DNA of 64,000 bases, taken from positions 9,424,001-9,488,000 of the forward strand of contig OY783209.1 of assembly GCA_963678705.1 (NCBI GenBank), read 5' to 3'. Below the pieces are notes generated by a model. It saw nothing but the letters and a program-made list of their open reading frames with translations, had not been told where the DNA came from and did not search any database. Numbering within the stretch: position 1 is the stretch's first letter; the number at the start of each line of letters is the position of its first letter. The position numbers were made by a program, and so were the translations under genes. The stretch comes from Panorpa germanica (lineage: Eukaryota > Arthropoda > Insecta > Mecoptera > Panorpidae). Below, in pieces: positions 34,307-49,199 of the stretch.

Positions 34307-35146
34307 TCTTAACAATATTTACAAGATGGTTTATTTAAATAAAATTTCAGTAAATAATCTATAATTATACATTTAACTTAAAATCTAGGCCGAAAGTTAA
34401 TAAATTATATTCAACAGATTGTCAAAGCTATTATTTGCTATTATTTAAAAATGTTCATGAGCTAAATATAACAAAGTATTACCTGCGTGTTTCATTTTAA
34501 AAAATCAATAAAAGAAAGACATGCTCTCGTGTAGATTGAGTAATGTATATATTGGTAAAAATTATTGCCGACAATAATACAACATAAAACATGTACTTTT
34601 AATTATTTTTTAAGTGAAATTTAGTTCTACATTTTAATTATACTTGTTGAATGTAGTACAAACTGAGCTATACGTTATCAAATTACCAAGGCTATATAGC
34701 TGTTCTAGTAGTACATATAGATAAAGTTAATTAATTATTCTCATTGATAACGGTAATTTAAAACACCCGCTGGTTGGCAATGTATACATAAAGAATAAAT
34801 GAAAATAGGACTATACCATCATACACCATATCCTTCATTCTTGTCAATACATTGTGCGCATCGGTTTATAATCAGCAACAGGTGTAAAATAAATTAAATA
34901 AAAAAATAAATAGCCAATTAACCGAAGTGCAAACACTTACTTCCAAAAGTTAAACCTATTAGTGTTATTATTAACTGAAGTAATTGGCAATTTATTCAGT
35001 AAAAGTTAATATTTTCGCAGTAATAAAAACTTGAACATCACTCAGTTTATTGAATTTATTTTATCTATTTATATTTCGGGCCACAGACTATTTAGGCCTA
35101 TCCTACTGGTTTGATTTTGCCACCGCGTTTTTTAAAAGAAGTAGAT
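34307..35146. promoter_or_regulatory. Divergent intergenic region of MIEN1-like gene and Rab27
   Basis: 840 bp separate the two divergent start codons. No coding sequence is seen and the region is AT-rich. It presumably holds both promoters and 5' UTRs, but no convincing core-promoter motif was identified. Confidence 0.45.
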
Positions 35147-36394
35147 ATGGCTGGTGCTGATTATGATTATTTAATTAAATTTCTTGCGCTTGGAGATTCA
35201 GGTGTCGGGAAAACAAGTTTTCTTTATCAATATACAGATGGTATATTCCACTCCAAATTTATTTCTACAGTAGGAATTGATTTTAGGGAAAAAAGACTAG
35301 TATGTATATGATATGTACACACATATATACCCGCTAAACACAATTACATGTATTTTTTATTTATTGTTATTATTATTAAGTTTACAATATAATCCTTATT
35401 AAATAATAATGTTAAAAATATTTTTAGAATAAAAAATTGATCTTTTTGTATCTTTAGAATTATAAGAAAGCAATTTCTGAAAAGATTGAAACCTTTTTAA
35501 ACTAAATATTTTTAGTTATTGTTTAAATAAAATTTGATCAGTATTTTAGGTATTACACTACGTTTGTGTTTAGCGGGTGAGATATATTTTGTATTGTATT
35601 TAAAGATTAATAATATATCGGTATATAGATTTATCAAACACCTGGTCGCAGTCACCGAGTGCATTTACAATTGTGGGATACTGCAGGACAGGAAAGGTAT
35701 ATCTTTTAAACTAATAATATATTTAATAACACATATATTTCTAAATAAATATTTTATGCTAAATTTGTCTGTATTATATATTTATTTTAGGTTTAGGATA
35801 TTTTGATTACATAGATCATTTTATATTATATATATTCATAGGTTTCGCAGCCTAACAACAGCTTTCTACAGAGATGCAATGGGATTTTTGTTATTATTTG
35901 ATTTAACAAACGAAGCATCCTTTTTGGAAGTTAGAAATTGGATAGAGCAGTTGAAAGTAATGCTTCATGAACATTATAATGAGAAGAATAAATATAGTTG
36001 AATGAAATAAAAATAAAATTTCTGTTTTCAGGTTCATGCTTATTGTGAAACTCCTGATATAATCTTATGTGGAAACAAAGCAGACCTGGAGGATAAAAGA
36101 GTTGTAAGTGAACATCGGGCTAGAGATTTGGCAGATAAATTTGGATTTGTTTATCTTGAAACTAGTGCAGCAACTGGACAAAACGTTTCTCGTGCAATAG
36201 ATGTACTTTTGGTTAAAGTAATGGCGAGGTAATATAAATGTAGGGAAAATGTGTGTATAATTTCTTGTATTTCATTATTATTAATTTCTAGAATGGAAAC
36301 AATTGTGGGAAATACAAAGCTGTTAAGACACACTTTAAAAGATACAACTAAACCAAATACTCCAGATACAAACTCTACAAAGTGTGCATGTTAA
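35147..36394 (+). CDS. Rab27: Rab27 small GTPase
   Basis: Five exons, 211 aa: 35147-35299, 35629-35696, 35842-35956, 36032-36228, 36292-36394. Rab27 recruits effectors to secretory granules and lysosome-related organelles for docking and exocytosis. The start [19 protein letters not shown] is typical of Rab27. Motifs seen are the P-loop GDSGVGKT, switch I with [10 protein letters not shown], switch [23 protein letters not shown] for guanine specificity, and ETSAA. The small second exon supplies the Rab27-type insert before switch II ([17 protein letters not shown]). The C-terminus KCAC is a CXC double geranylgeranylation site. ATG 35147 was chosen over the open frame upstream because no ATG lies there. 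A polyadenylation signal (aataaa) lies near 36485. Confidence 0.95.
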
Positions 36395-36881
36395 AATATT
36401 TATTGTTTTAACATATGTTGTTATTATAGATCAGTATTAGTTATTGCAATGTAATTAAACCTGTTAAGGTATTGTTAATAATTCAATAAAATTCAAAAAT
36501 GATAATGTATTTTGTGCAATAATTTTCAAAATATGCGCTTTACAATAGTTGATGGAACGGACATCTATAATACATTTCACAAAGTAAAACTGTCACAAGC
36601 AAAAATGTTTGTAACCTCTATTTGATTCATTTTGAGTTCTGTGAACAATTTCATAAAATGTTATGGCTATACTACGGTTGTGATGCTATTTAATTTTGTA
36701 AAGGGTTTTTATTATATTTAACTCTAATATGAGATTATCTAAGTTAAAAATAAATCAGGTAATGTGTTATAAACGTAAATCACAAATGCTTCTTTTGTTA
36801 AATACTATCTATACAGTGTAAAATAATTATGTGAAGTAAAAACTATAAAGTTTGACACTGGTGTTTTGCCGACGGGTGAAA
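36395..36881. other. Rab27-RSF1 intergenic spacer
   Basis: Holds the Rab27 3' UTR (aataaa near 36485) and the RSF1 promoter and 5' UTR. The RSF1 start codon follows tgacactggtgttttgccgacgggtgaaa. No other gene was seen. Confidence 0.5.
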
Positions 36882-39800
36882 ATGGCGTCGGATAATGAAG
36901 CTTCTTGTGTTAATGACCCAAATTTTGCAATTATTTGTGCTTTCTTTCAAAAATTTGGTGCTTTGTGTGGTGTAGAATGTTCAGATATGTCAGAACTACA
37001 AACAATGATAGAAGACACCGAAGAAGGTTTGCCCCCATTGAATATTATGTATGGTATTTCTCATGCGACATAGTTTTAATAATGTTTGTTTTGTTTAGTG
37101 CATCCATATCTTAGAGAGCTTCACGTAAAATTACTGAGAAAACTACGTAAAACTGTAAATATGGATAAGTGGGAAGGTGCTGTCGTGAAATTTTGTCATT
37201 CTTATTCCAATCAAGATGCTTGGGAGATTGAAAGATTTGGTTACAAAAAATCTAATTTAACAGTGAAGCTTCGGATACTAAAGGTACGACATTTAACTTA
37301 TTTATTTAAAACATTGTGTAGAGTAACGTAAATCGTGCAATACAATATAACGAGAAATATATTTCCAGAATCTAGTAGAAAGACAATTTGATAGTAACAC
37401 TAAATTTCGAACTGAAGTAAGCCGTATGTCTGCAACAGAGCTACGTTCTCAGCCTGTGGGGCGCGATAGTCATGGCAATGCTTATTGGAGCTTGGTGGAT
37501 GATAGCTGTAATATACGAGTATATAAGGAAGACTTAGATGAAGAGACTTGGAAAATCGCCGCTTAGTAAGTGTCCATTATCAAAATAAAGACAGTTACAC
37601 TTACAGTAATTTTATTCTTCTAATTGTTGTTTTTTTGATTAGCGATCGAGATGGATTAGTTCAATTGATAGATCAGCTTAGTGGTGGAAGTTCTACTAGT
37701 ACTACTTCAGACCAATTAACAAATGAAGACAGTAATAGCATCAGTACGAGTATCTCTATTCAAAAGGCAAATGGAGATACACAAGAAGAGGAATTAAAGC
37801 TAGAGCAAACTACTGATACAACAAGTTTTGCGAAATCACATGAAATAAATCATATAAATGGATTCAATGGTAAGATCGAAGAATCAAACAAACTCTTGGA
37901 AGAAGATAAAGACAATGAGAACACAACGCCAAACAATGAAATGGATGCTTCCGAAAGTAAAAATGTTCCTAAAAATACAAAAATTGGTTTAATTAAAATA
38001 AGTTCTGTGTCCAAAATTAATGAGACAGTAGACTTATTTAAAATAACTAATACAACTCCAAATGGGAATACAAATGAGGCTGCTGATACTTTTCAAAATG
38101 ATATTAATTATGATAATAAATTCATTTCGGACAATGCCGTTAAGAAATCCGAAGTAAACAAGGATTCATCTTCTGATGGATTAGACTTAAGCATAAACAA
38201 AAACTCAAGCGAAAATATTTGTGACCGTAAAGTAGAAGAATCTAGTTTACTATCTGATCCGTTAAGAAATAAGAGACGCGCATCAGAGAATATCTGTGTG
38301 GAAAAATCTGATGAATTAAAAAATCAAATTGCTAAGAAATATAAATGTGACGACAGTAATGGTATTGAACAAAATGAAGAAGTAGATGAATCTCAAACAG
38401 AAGATGATTTAGTGGGAGAAGCTATTGAAGAACCTGTTATGTTTGTTAGTGGAACTGGTTCAGGACAAGAATGTGATGCTGGAAACCCAGAGAAAGAGAG
38501 TGGCGAGGCTACTAATGCTGGCACATCCACTAACGAATCTAAAGATTCGTTGAGCACGAATTCTCAGCTTCAAAGTTCCGATCAAAAAGAACTTATATGT
38601 TCACAAAATGATGACACTGCTACTAATAACTCTGGCACTATAACAGAAAGTTTGATTAGTCAAGAGGTAAAGTCACATACTGCTGAACAATCTGAAAACA
38701 TAGCTTGTGATCTTTCTATATCGAAGTCAATGCCTTCTAGTACAGAAAAAGTTGAAGAAACTTCAAATAGAGATGCAAGCAATGATAAATGTGAAGAAAA
38801 TATTAATGACAGAATATCACAATGTAATGTTTCCAATGCAGATTCACATGGTTTTATAGGAGATGAACAAAAAAAGACTGACTCTGAAGAACACATATCA
38901 CCAGTAGTTATAAATAATGCAAAAGAACTTGGCGATATTAATATAAAGGAAAAGGATGGTAGCATTGTAGAGGATAACAAGACTGACGAAATGGCGGTTG
39001 AGGAAATAAAAAGACAAAATACACCGAATTCAATCCCAAAAGAAATTGACTCATTAATTATTGAAACAGAAAATAATAAAATAAATGATACACTTGCAAA
39101 TGATGTTACACAACAGGAAACTAAAACAGAACAAATGTTTTTTTTTGGAAAACCTGGTTGCCTCCAATTGAATCCCATTTCACCGAAGAAGTCACTAGAC
39201 TCCGAATTAAAAAATAATATACCAATATTTAAAAAGATTGATACTATCGATAAGAATACCACAAGCAAAAATGTCTCAGAAGAAACTTCGTTAGATTTAA
39301 CAATGGAACGAATACCAAAAAATAATCTAAATATTATAACTGAAAAGAAATCTGAAACTGAAGAATTTTCGTGCGTTAAATTGGATAATCCAAAAGAAAA
39401 TGTAAATGTTTCTAGCACAAATAGTATCACGGAGAAAATACCTGACACAGAAACTACAGTGCCTTTGCAAAAATCAGATAGTGTTAATAATGAAGTCAAT
39501 AAGGATGAACTATCGAGCATGTTAAATAAAGAGAAAGAAGTGTTACCTGTTTTGGAGCATGAGACTGGAAGTGACACTAACGATGAAACGTTAGATGCAG
39601 AGTATGCCAATCTTCAAACACCGACCTCGAGTCCCATCATATCAGACACAGAAAGCGATCCTAAAAATGATACAGAAATTAATTTAACTAAAAGCAGTTT
39701 AATTGATGATTTAGCTGTTAATAAGCCTTCAGAATATGTTAAAACTTTAGATAATATACTATACGTGACAAAAGATATAACAAAAGATGAAAACCTATTA

Positions 39801-42800
39801 ACACCAACATTGGATAACAATCCAGTCTCAGAATATGCATCAAAAGATTCTGAGAAAGATGAACCAATAAATAAAAATATTGAAACAATGATAGAAATTA
39901 AATCTACATGCTTAAATAATAAAGACGATTGTATCTCAGAAAAAGTTAAAGAAGTAAATGCAGATAACAGTGACACAAGAAATTTATTATTAGAAAATGA
40001 TAATTGTAATACAATGGGAGAAACGTCTATCAAGAAATTAATTGATTCTGAACGAATATCTGAGGAAAATGATGAACAGGCAGGTAACAATTCGCAGGAA
40101 TGTTTGGATTTAAGTAAAATGAATAAATCTAAACAATCTGAAATAGATAATAACATCAAAGAATCCTGTAAGATTCAGGAGCAACAACTTTTAGTTGTTC
40201 ATGCGAAATCTTCTGAAGATAATCAAGAAAATGCATTTAGTAAAGAACAAAAATTAAGTATTCATGTCGACACTGAAAAACCATGCGAAGAAAATGAGAA
40301 TAAGAAAGGAGTGGATTTAACTGGAACTAAGAAACAAAAACGCGTAAGTTCTCCAAGAAATATGATGGAAGATTCATCATTGAGTCTTTCAAATGTTAGC
40401 GAGATATCTCCAGAAGATGTTGATGAGCAAGTCTGCAAAAAATCAAAATTGGATATAAGAAGTAACAACGACGAAAACAAATCTGTATTGAGTGTTGAAA
40501 ATGTTAGCAAGGTATCTGCAGAAGTTATTCATGAAGAAGTCTGTAAAAAATCGAAATTAAATTTAGAAAGTAACGAAGAAACTAAATCAGAAAAAGGTGA
40601 CAAGGACACTATGTCGCAAGCAAGCTCTGATATGAATGATGTGGCAATGGATGTAGAAGATGAGAGTGATATTTCAAATTTTGCGCAAGATGATTCTCAG
40701 TCGAGAGATATATCTTCTATTGAAGAGAATAGCATTAAATCGTTCGATATAAATGAAAAACTTGTGAAGCCAGAAAGTATTTTGGTTGAAAATATTAAAG
40801 GGAAGTCTGCGGGGAATTCGAATTCATTAAAAAACTCTGATGTATCCGTGTTAGATGATGTAGACCCTCTGGCGTGTGCAGATGTAGATTTAACAGCACA
40901 AAACAATGCTGATGAAAACATTGCTGAGCTATCAATACCAACAGTTAAACGAACCAAAAAAACTGCTACTAATGAAAATACAAACAAATCAAAACGAAAA
41001 ACTGAACTGGAAAAGTTGAATTTGGCAAAAACTGTATTATTTCCAAATACAAGGAAAAGGAGAATATCTGATAAGAATGAGTCTTCAATGGAAAGTGAAG
41101 TGTCTGATGAAGAATGCGGAGGGAAAAGAAGAAAACTTCGCCAAAAGAAAATTCCAGACAAAAATATAAAGTAATTATTTTATATTCGTAGTCATATTTA
41201 TAATAAAAATAAAATATAACGAAAAATATGTGTAATAACTGCTTAATTTTATAGACGTAAATCCAAGGATGATTCAGCACCAGTAGTCAGTAGTAGTGAA
41301 GAAGAGAAAAACAAGAAGAGCCCGAAGGTTCAAAGTAAAGCATCTACTCCTGAACCTGTAGAAATGGCCGTTGAAAATAATAGACGATCTACTAGAAGTA
41401 AGCAATAAATAAAATATCATTTGTGTACTCTTGTATTTACTATATTTATATTATAACTTACTTTAGGCAAGCTTGTCAAGGAACCCTCAAAAGTTGCGGT
41501 AAAGAAAAAAGCACCTACTGTTAAGTCTGCCCCTACAAATAAATTAGTAGCAAAATCTTCTACAGTTAAGGCTCCTTCAACTGCAAAAGCTACATCTACT
41601 GTTGTAAAGGAAACTCCTATTGTTAAATCCGTTGCAGAACCGAACACAGTAAATAGTAATCGCCCGTGCCCTCGTAGATTTAAGAAAAGTAAATTATAAA
41701 TTAAGTTATATTAGTAGTAAATTATAGTATATTTGTAAGTTATTATTATTTTAATATTTATTTAAAATATGCTTATTTTATTTACAGAAATTTTAGGTTT
41801 AGAAGTGGAAACAGATGTTATAGAGAAAATTACGGATGAACCGGAAAGTAATGTACGACAATCTAGAAGAATAGCACAATTAAAAATTAGAGAAGAAGCA
41901 GAAAGACGAAAAGTTGAAGAAATCACCTTGCAACAGTTAAAAGAACAGTCTCAGGTAAAAAAGAAAATTAAAGGAAAAGATGATGGTCAATCATCAGAAA
42001 AAAGAAAACGTAAACAACCAATTTCTGTATCTGCTTCTGCTGAGAGTAGCGAAGCAGAAAGTGGAGATAGTGGTAAACCAACAAGATTACAATTGCTGAA
42101 GAAAAAGAAAAGAGATACAGCAAGAACATACAACGAAGCCAAACCGTGGCAAAGTTCATCGGATAATAATAGTAGCTCCAATGAGGAGGAAGAGGAAGAG
42201 CCAGATTATCATGAACCATCAGAAGAAGGTATTATCATTACAATGATATTTTTATACGTAGTGGTTATTTAAATAGTAAAGTGTTTTAATTATGTAAAAT
42301 GTTATTTGCAGAAGCTGCTCCGGTTTTGAAATCAGATCATGAATTCTCACCAGAGAGTGATTTAGAGGGTGATGATGGTTTGCCTTTACGTAGAGCAAGA
42401 ACCGTAAAATGTGGTAAATATGATAACAATCAACGCTACTGAAGAAGTATCTGTAGGTTACTTCTAGACATTTTTTGCTATTTTAAACTCTTATCCTCTC
42501 TTTCATAGATGATGCAGCCATTGATGAAACAGATTCTTATAGATGCCAACGATGTGGAAAATCTGATCATCCAGAATGGATTCTCCTGTGTGATTCCTGT
42601 GACTGTGGTTATCATTGTTCCTGTCTTAAACCAGTGTTATTTGTTATTCCAGAGGGCGACTGGTTTTGTCCACCTTGTCAACATGTATGCCATTTAATAA
42701 TTATTAAAATAGTGTGGTCTTAAACAGTTTATTTTTAATTGATTACATTTTTATATCATTTTTAGAACAAATTAATTACTGGTCTACAATTTCAATTAGT

Positions 42801-45800
42801 TGAATTTGATAAAATGGTTAAGAAAAAGGATAATGAAGAGCTACGAAAGCAACGGCTGGCATTTGTAGGGATTAGTCTGAATAATGTAATTCAAGATGAG
42901 AAGAAACCAAAAGAGATACATGAAAAAAAGAGAATATCTTCTGATTCAGGTAATTATACGTAAAAATTTAGTAATTTTATAAAATAATTGAATCCTCAAA
43001 ATAATTATATCTTTTGCAGAATCATCTGGAAGTTCGGAGAGTGAAACTGATAGCGATGCACCTATATACAAATTTAGGGAGAGAAGGCAAACAAATCTAA
43101 ATTATCGTTTTAATGATTACGATGACCTAATTAATTCAGCAATTAAAGTAAGTTGTTTATTTTTGAATACATTAAATTGTAATATAATTAATTCCGATTA
43201 CTTTGTAGGATGAAATGGAAGAAGTTAAAGGTGCAGGAAATATGGGTCGTGGAAAAGATATTTCTACAATTATTGAAGCAGATAAGGAAGAAAAGGAAGA
43301 AGAAAAGAAAAACAAAATTGCTGCTGATCGCAAAAAGGATGACGATAACCTAAACAAAAACGTACGCAAAATTTGTAAAAATGAATTTAATTATTTACAA
43401 TAACATTTTGCAATTATACTATTTTAATTATTGGTAGGATGAAGATAAAGAAAGGGATCCTGAAAGTAAAAATGAACAGAAAGAGAAAGGAAGTAATACT
43501 GAAGACTCAGAAGATAGCGACTCAGAACCAATTAAATCAAAAACAACCAAACAAAAGAAAAAGCATAGAAAATTAAATAGTTTAGAATTGAGAAGCTCCG
43601 AAGATGATAACGTTTCTGATGAAGACTTTAAAGGGTCGAGGTAAGATAAGAAGAAGAGTTATAATTTTTCCGAATATATCGACATAAATAATAATGATAA
43701 TATGGTTACTTAGCTCTGACTCTGAAGATGAGGCAGATTCTGCTACTGGTGATAGTGAAAGTGATTTAGATATGCCTGGTCGTCGACGTGGTGGACGTCG
43801 CACAACAAGAAGGTCGACAAGAGCCCGTGTTACAAGATATGATCAAGATTTTAGTAAGCCCTTATTGTTGCATGCACACACTTGCGTTACATTGAACAAA
43901 TTTTGAACAAAAATTCTTTTAGTTAATGACAGTGATAGTATGGATGCCCCTAAAAGAAAAAAGACTCGTAGAAATTGGAGTGAAGAAGACGAAACTGAGG
44001 AGTCCGATAGCAGTGATGATGGATGGAGAAGTAAGAAGTCCAGAAGGTATTTTTTATTTAAAAGATCATTTTATATTTACTTTTGATAATGTATAACTTA
44101 CTAATTAGTTGATACACATTTGTAACTTTTAGAAAAGCAGCAACGAGGAAGAAAATATCTGAACCTTCTTCAAATTCTAACAAATCTCGTAGGAGAAAAA
44201 GAAATAATGAATTGACAGATTTGTTGTTCAGAGGTGGAGGTATAGGAAAGAAAAAAACAGATGGAACTGAAGAAGATCATGAGGATTCTGCACAAACAAG
44301 ACGCACAAGAGGAAAAAAGATAAACTATGTAGATGCACTGGCAACAGATTCGGAAGAGGTTTTTAATTTTAATAAAAGTATGTATTATATATTTAAATGT
44401 TATGTGTGTTCACATATATTTTTCATTTACAACAGGAACGTTCGAAGAAAACGAAAAAGAGGACTCCGAAAAAGATTGAGAGTGAAGAGGAGTATGTTGC
44501 TCAAGAAGAGGAAAGTGAAGCTGATGAATCTAAAGCAGAAATTGATAAAGAAGGTATCGATGAAACATCTGAAAAGAAGAAAGATTTAACAGAACCTCAA
44601 AAACAGCTTTCCAAAAATGAAGAATCGAAGGGTGTTGTTAAAAAATTGCAATCTAAAGGGGAAGAACTTTCAGATAAATTAACTCAGAAGGAGGAATCGA
44701 TTCTCAAATCTGAAGATAAGAAAGAATGTACAGAAATATTGAAAGTTCCAACTGCCACTGAAAATAAAAATGAGTCGAAAGACAAAAAAGAGACAGTTCC
44801 CGAGTTAATTAATGTTAACACAGAAGTTAAAAACGTACCGGTTGTTAAGGATATTGAGAAGCTAAACATTCTAGCAGATTTAAATATTCCTCCGGCAGTG
44901 AAGGAGATACCACCACCACCTCCCTTACTGACTGTAGCACCAGCAGTTTTACCATCAACAATATCGCCTTTAAAACTAGTTCCATCAACAAAATTAAAAA
45001 TCATGACTTCGCCTAAGAAATCCGCAACTGTAGGCTTAAAACAGGATGAAAATCAAGGACAACAGCCTCCTAAAATTACTATAGTTCCTGTGCTACCATC
45101 AGTTAAAAACACAGGTAATGTAAGAATGCAATTGCAACGCTTAATTCCATATGACTTTATTTATGTTTATTAATAATAATATTACTAATGATAAATAGGT
45201 TCTCCTTCAAAGAAAAAAACTATTCCCAATATGAAATTAAAAATAACAAAGGCAGCTCATGCAGAATCTGAAGATGAATTAGATGATGAGGAAATAGAAG
45301 AAGAGGAACTGGAAGAGGATGACGAAGATTTTGGCGAAGAGGTTTGTTTTGTTTATGTTGTTATGTTTTTGTTTTGTTAAACATTTACCATTTAATAGGC
45401 ATTGATTTTCGTATAATGTAGGACGAAGGTGAGGGTACTAGAGAAGGTTCTTTGGATTTTAATGTGTCTCTTGATGAAGAGAAAATGGAGAAATTAATGG
45501 AAGAGGAAGAATTTGCTAATAAACAATTGCAAATGGCTGGACTTCAAATAGCGAAAGAGAAACGAAGAAAAGAAGCGCTATTAAAGAAAACTCAGAAAGA
45601 AGAAAGGAAATTAGAGAGGTTACGCAAGAAAGAAGAAAAACAGCGTTTAAAAGTTAGTTAACATAAAATTAAATTGTTTTAAGTGTGCAGTGGATTTCTT
45701 TATACATTTTTTTTTCTAGGAAGAAAAAATTAAAGAACGTGAAGCGAAACGTCTTGCCAAATTGATCGCACCAATTTCTGTGCCGGGAGAACCTAAAAAA

Positions 45801-47544
45801 CGGGGTCGAAAAAGTAAGATTGATCATCTACCTCTAATAAATGCCCAGCCCACTTACTCAAATCTATCAAATGGTATTAAAACTACCAATAGTTTGTTAG
45901 ATGTTTTGTTTATTTCTTTTTCTAATGATGATTTTCTTATTTAGTTTCAGTTAGTAATACCAGTCAAGACAATTCAATGTCGTTAATGTCGCCGGATCAA
46001 AATTTATTAAGAAAAGGAGTTGACAATGATCCTGAAGTAAGTTCAGCAGATTCAATGTCAATGTCATCGACATCTACTACAGTTTCGAATTTAGATGCAG
46101 CTGTAACCAGCTCAATATCAGTGAATACTAGTATATCGCCGACAGCATCTTCTAGTTGTTCTCCAGTGATGTCTCCTTCGACGAGTATGATTACGAGTAC
46201 TGGTCCAATGGTTTCGTCAACAATTTCACCTCGAATGCCAATGGGATCATCATTTCCAGGTACACCTTCATCATCTGCATCTAACAGTCCCTCTCTACAA
46301 CAGATGGCGCCCACTGGATTCTATAATACTCCACAAAAAAGACGTGGACGAGGAAGAGGTAAGAAAACATTAGCTGCAGAGGCTGCAGCTGCAGCTGCAG
46401 CTATGGGACACAGATCTAAAGAAGGAATAATGAATACATCTATGTCCCCTGCAGGTAGTTACTACTACTCGTAAATATTTTAGATATAAATGATATATTT
46501 TAAATATATTAGATATAAATTAATATAATAATATTTTTTTAAAAGGTGGTGGTAAATTAGGTGTAGCAGCACCTCCACAACCATTTAATGCAAGTCATCC
46601 TACTCCATCAGTGATAACAAGAATGCTACAGAATCCATCAGGACCGCTTCCTGGGGTACCAGGTGCAATAGTGGTACCACCAGGACCGCGTTCAGGTGCT
46701 AGTCCCGGACCTCACCATGGTACCTCAAGCCCTGGTATTCCTAGTGGTCCTCCACCTCAAGGATTCATGGGTGGAAAATTTTATCCTCCTGGACATACAC
46801 CTGGAGATATTCCACCTGGACAATATTTACATCGGCCACGGGGTACACCACAGCCACATTACCGGTAAGTTATACTTATTGTGATATTTTTAAAAAGAAA
46901 TTCTTTAAAAATTCATGTTTCTTGCTTTAATTTTTAGACCACCAGGAAATATTCCGCCTATGTATTCATCTCCACCTGTTGGTCTTGGTAGTCCATCAAT
47001 GTATCATTCGCCACATCATCCTCTCGATCCATCACCATCTGGAGGAGGCCCTATTTCTATCAACCAAGGCCCTCGATCTCCAAATGCAAAAGGAGCGACT
47101 CCTCCACCACCATATAATCGAAGATATTTATCAGGAGAAATACCTCGGCCGTTAATGCCTCCCTTCCAACATACAATGGGTCATCTTCAAGCGCCTTTAG
47201 CGCATGGTAGCCCCCCTATGTCACATCCAACAGCTGTTCCTGTTCAACCCAATCTATCTCCAGGACTTCCTGGAATGCCTATGACTCACGCGACTCCATC
47301 GCCTGTACTATCGAATACTGTTAACACTGGTCCCCCCTTAAGACCGCAGTTTAGTACATTTACTCCAGCCTATCCGTATACTTATGATCAACCTCCAATC
47401 GCACAGCAGGTGCCTCCAGAAGCTTATGAAGGGGAATCGCAGGAATATGAGGAAGAGCCAGAACCAGAGGGTGAAGGAGAAGGTGAATTTGGAGGCTTAG
47501 TTAGTTACTTCTCTAGTCAAAGAGAAGATGATTTAGATTCATAA
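36882..47544 (+). CDS. RSF1: Remodeling and spacing factor 1 (RSF1), histone-binding subunit of RSF complex
   Basis: 23 exons, about 2978 aa: 36882-37026, 37099-37283, 37369-37565, 37643-41170, 41255-41397, 41467-41688, 41788-42228, 42312-42413, 42509-42684, 42766-42949, 43020-43147, 43209-43361, 43438-43640, 43714-43853, 43923-44046, 44133-44358, 44436-45114, 45199-45341, 45422-45652, 45720-45873, 45945-46454, 46546-46864, 46938-47544. All junctions are GT-AG and in phase. RSF1 pairs with ISWI ATPase to assemble and space nucleosomes. The N-terminus carries a DDT/WHIM-type region (FAIICAFFQKFGALCGV, LRSQPVGRDSHGNAYW). One 3.5-kb exon encodes about 1175 acidic, serine-rich residues. A canonical PHD finger lies near 1666-1712 (CQRCGKSDHPEWILLCDSC ... 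GYHCSC ... FCPPC). RLAFVGISLNNVI and YRFNDYDDLI follow as in vertebrate RSF1. Basic AT-hook-like stretches (KKRGRKSK, RRGRGRGKK) and a proline-rich C-terminus complete it. It is about twice the length of human RSF1 (1441 aa). The exon 21 acceptor is ambiguous (45945 or 45951, two codons). Confidence 0.92.
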
Positions 47545-48860
47545 CATTGACAATAGAGAACTTATTAAATGTATGTTATAATGAGTGTATTTCATTGATA
47601 CTCGTTTAAATTAGTGGAACGATAGCAGAGAAAATGAAGTTCCGTTCACCTTATTCTGTAAAATTGATTTGTAATCATAAATTAATGAAGTGTGTTTGTT
47701 ACCAGGAATCTGTTTGAAACAGGATAAGGAAGATAGTTTTATATGTGTTGAACATTGTACTAAAGTTAATAGTATATCGTTTATGACCATGACTAGTACA
47801 CTATAGTGTATGAAATTAAAAATATTTATTTATATTAGTTATAAGAAAATAGTAAATAAAATGAAGTATTATTATTTAAATTTTGATTGGGCATCTGATT
47901 GATATACTTGGCTTTAATTATTAATAACTGCACGTATATTTTTAGTATTATTTGGTATGGTATATATATATTTCTTACATTATGTAAAATCTCATTAATG
48001 TCAGATGCTTAAAATGCTTAATTATTCAGAAAAAAATTTATTTTTATAGTTTTAATATTAGGTTTAGGTTGTGCGAAATAATTATGTTTGCTTGTACTGT
48101 AACTTATTAGTATATTTATATTTTTATTTAGTAGATGAAATATTATGCAAATTATATTAACCAAAGCATTATCGAACTATAGAATTCCGAAATTATTTTT
48201 TAGATGTTTTTTAGATTATGAAACGGCAATTTATTTTTAATATTAATCAAAAAACAATAAATACAGATCTGATATTTCAAAATAATATTTTTATTCCGAT
48301 ATTTTATCAATTTATTTGTAAATATTGTATATAACTTTGTCTAAGGTTGGAGATTTTTAAAATATCTTATTACTACAGGGCCAGTGGCTTAAATTTCATT
48401 TCAAAATGAGATATATAAATAATATGTACATATATGAGAAAAATTAAATATTTGAATGAAATATACAATGTAGCACAGATTATAATTACCCAGTATTGAG
48501 AATAACTGTTCATTTGATTCTAATACTTTTATTTTTCATGTATATTTACGTATACATTAAATATATAAATTATGTTTACAGTTTTATAAATTAATTGAAT
48601 TAAGAGAGATATAATCGTTTTAATCTATATGTATAAATATATTGATAGTAAAATATAAATAAAGAATGATATATTTCGAATTAGAACCTACATAATACTG
48701 AAATGTATGTTAGCTATTTTAACTAGTTTGTGTAACATAATGTTCTTAGTTATTGAAATATTGTATACATGGTAATAAAATAAATATATATCTTAATGAG
48801 TTTTGTGTTAATAATTTGTCTTGTAATAATAATGTAATTAGAGTATCTCACATACTGAAT
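47545..48860 (+). other. RSF1 3' UTR and downstream AT-rich DNA
   Basis: Several possible polyadenylation signals follow the RSF1 stop (near 47862, 48254, 48657 and 48774). The true end cannot be decided from sequence. No coding exon is seen. Confidence 0.5.
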
Positions 48861-49199
48861 GTTCAACGGGTAGAACAAGTTGAAAATTTAGTAGTCCTTT
48901 CGAACTCCTGAAAAAGGTGCTTAGTGGTATAACTACTCTTTATTAGAAGAGTGAGTACTGCTAACTCTGGTTTTTTGGTTTAATAAGAAATGGGCCACCG
49001 ACCTTGTCTTCAGACAGTCGTCCTGAGAGAATCACGATCTTTTAACATTTAGAGTAAAAAGTATTGCGTATATACCAGGCGTGTGATGGTTTACAATCAG
49101 TTTGAATTTTGTATTCTATAGAAAGTGAAAGACATATCAGATTGACACTTGAACAATTTGTTTAAAACTGTATAACGATAGATAATTTAAACAAATTAT

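Noticed and set aside
38660-41161. Long minus-strand ORFs (up to 316 codons) opposite RSF1
   Set aside because: They are shadows of the low-complexity acidic exon, with serine/phenylalanine/leucine-rich antisense composition and no domains.
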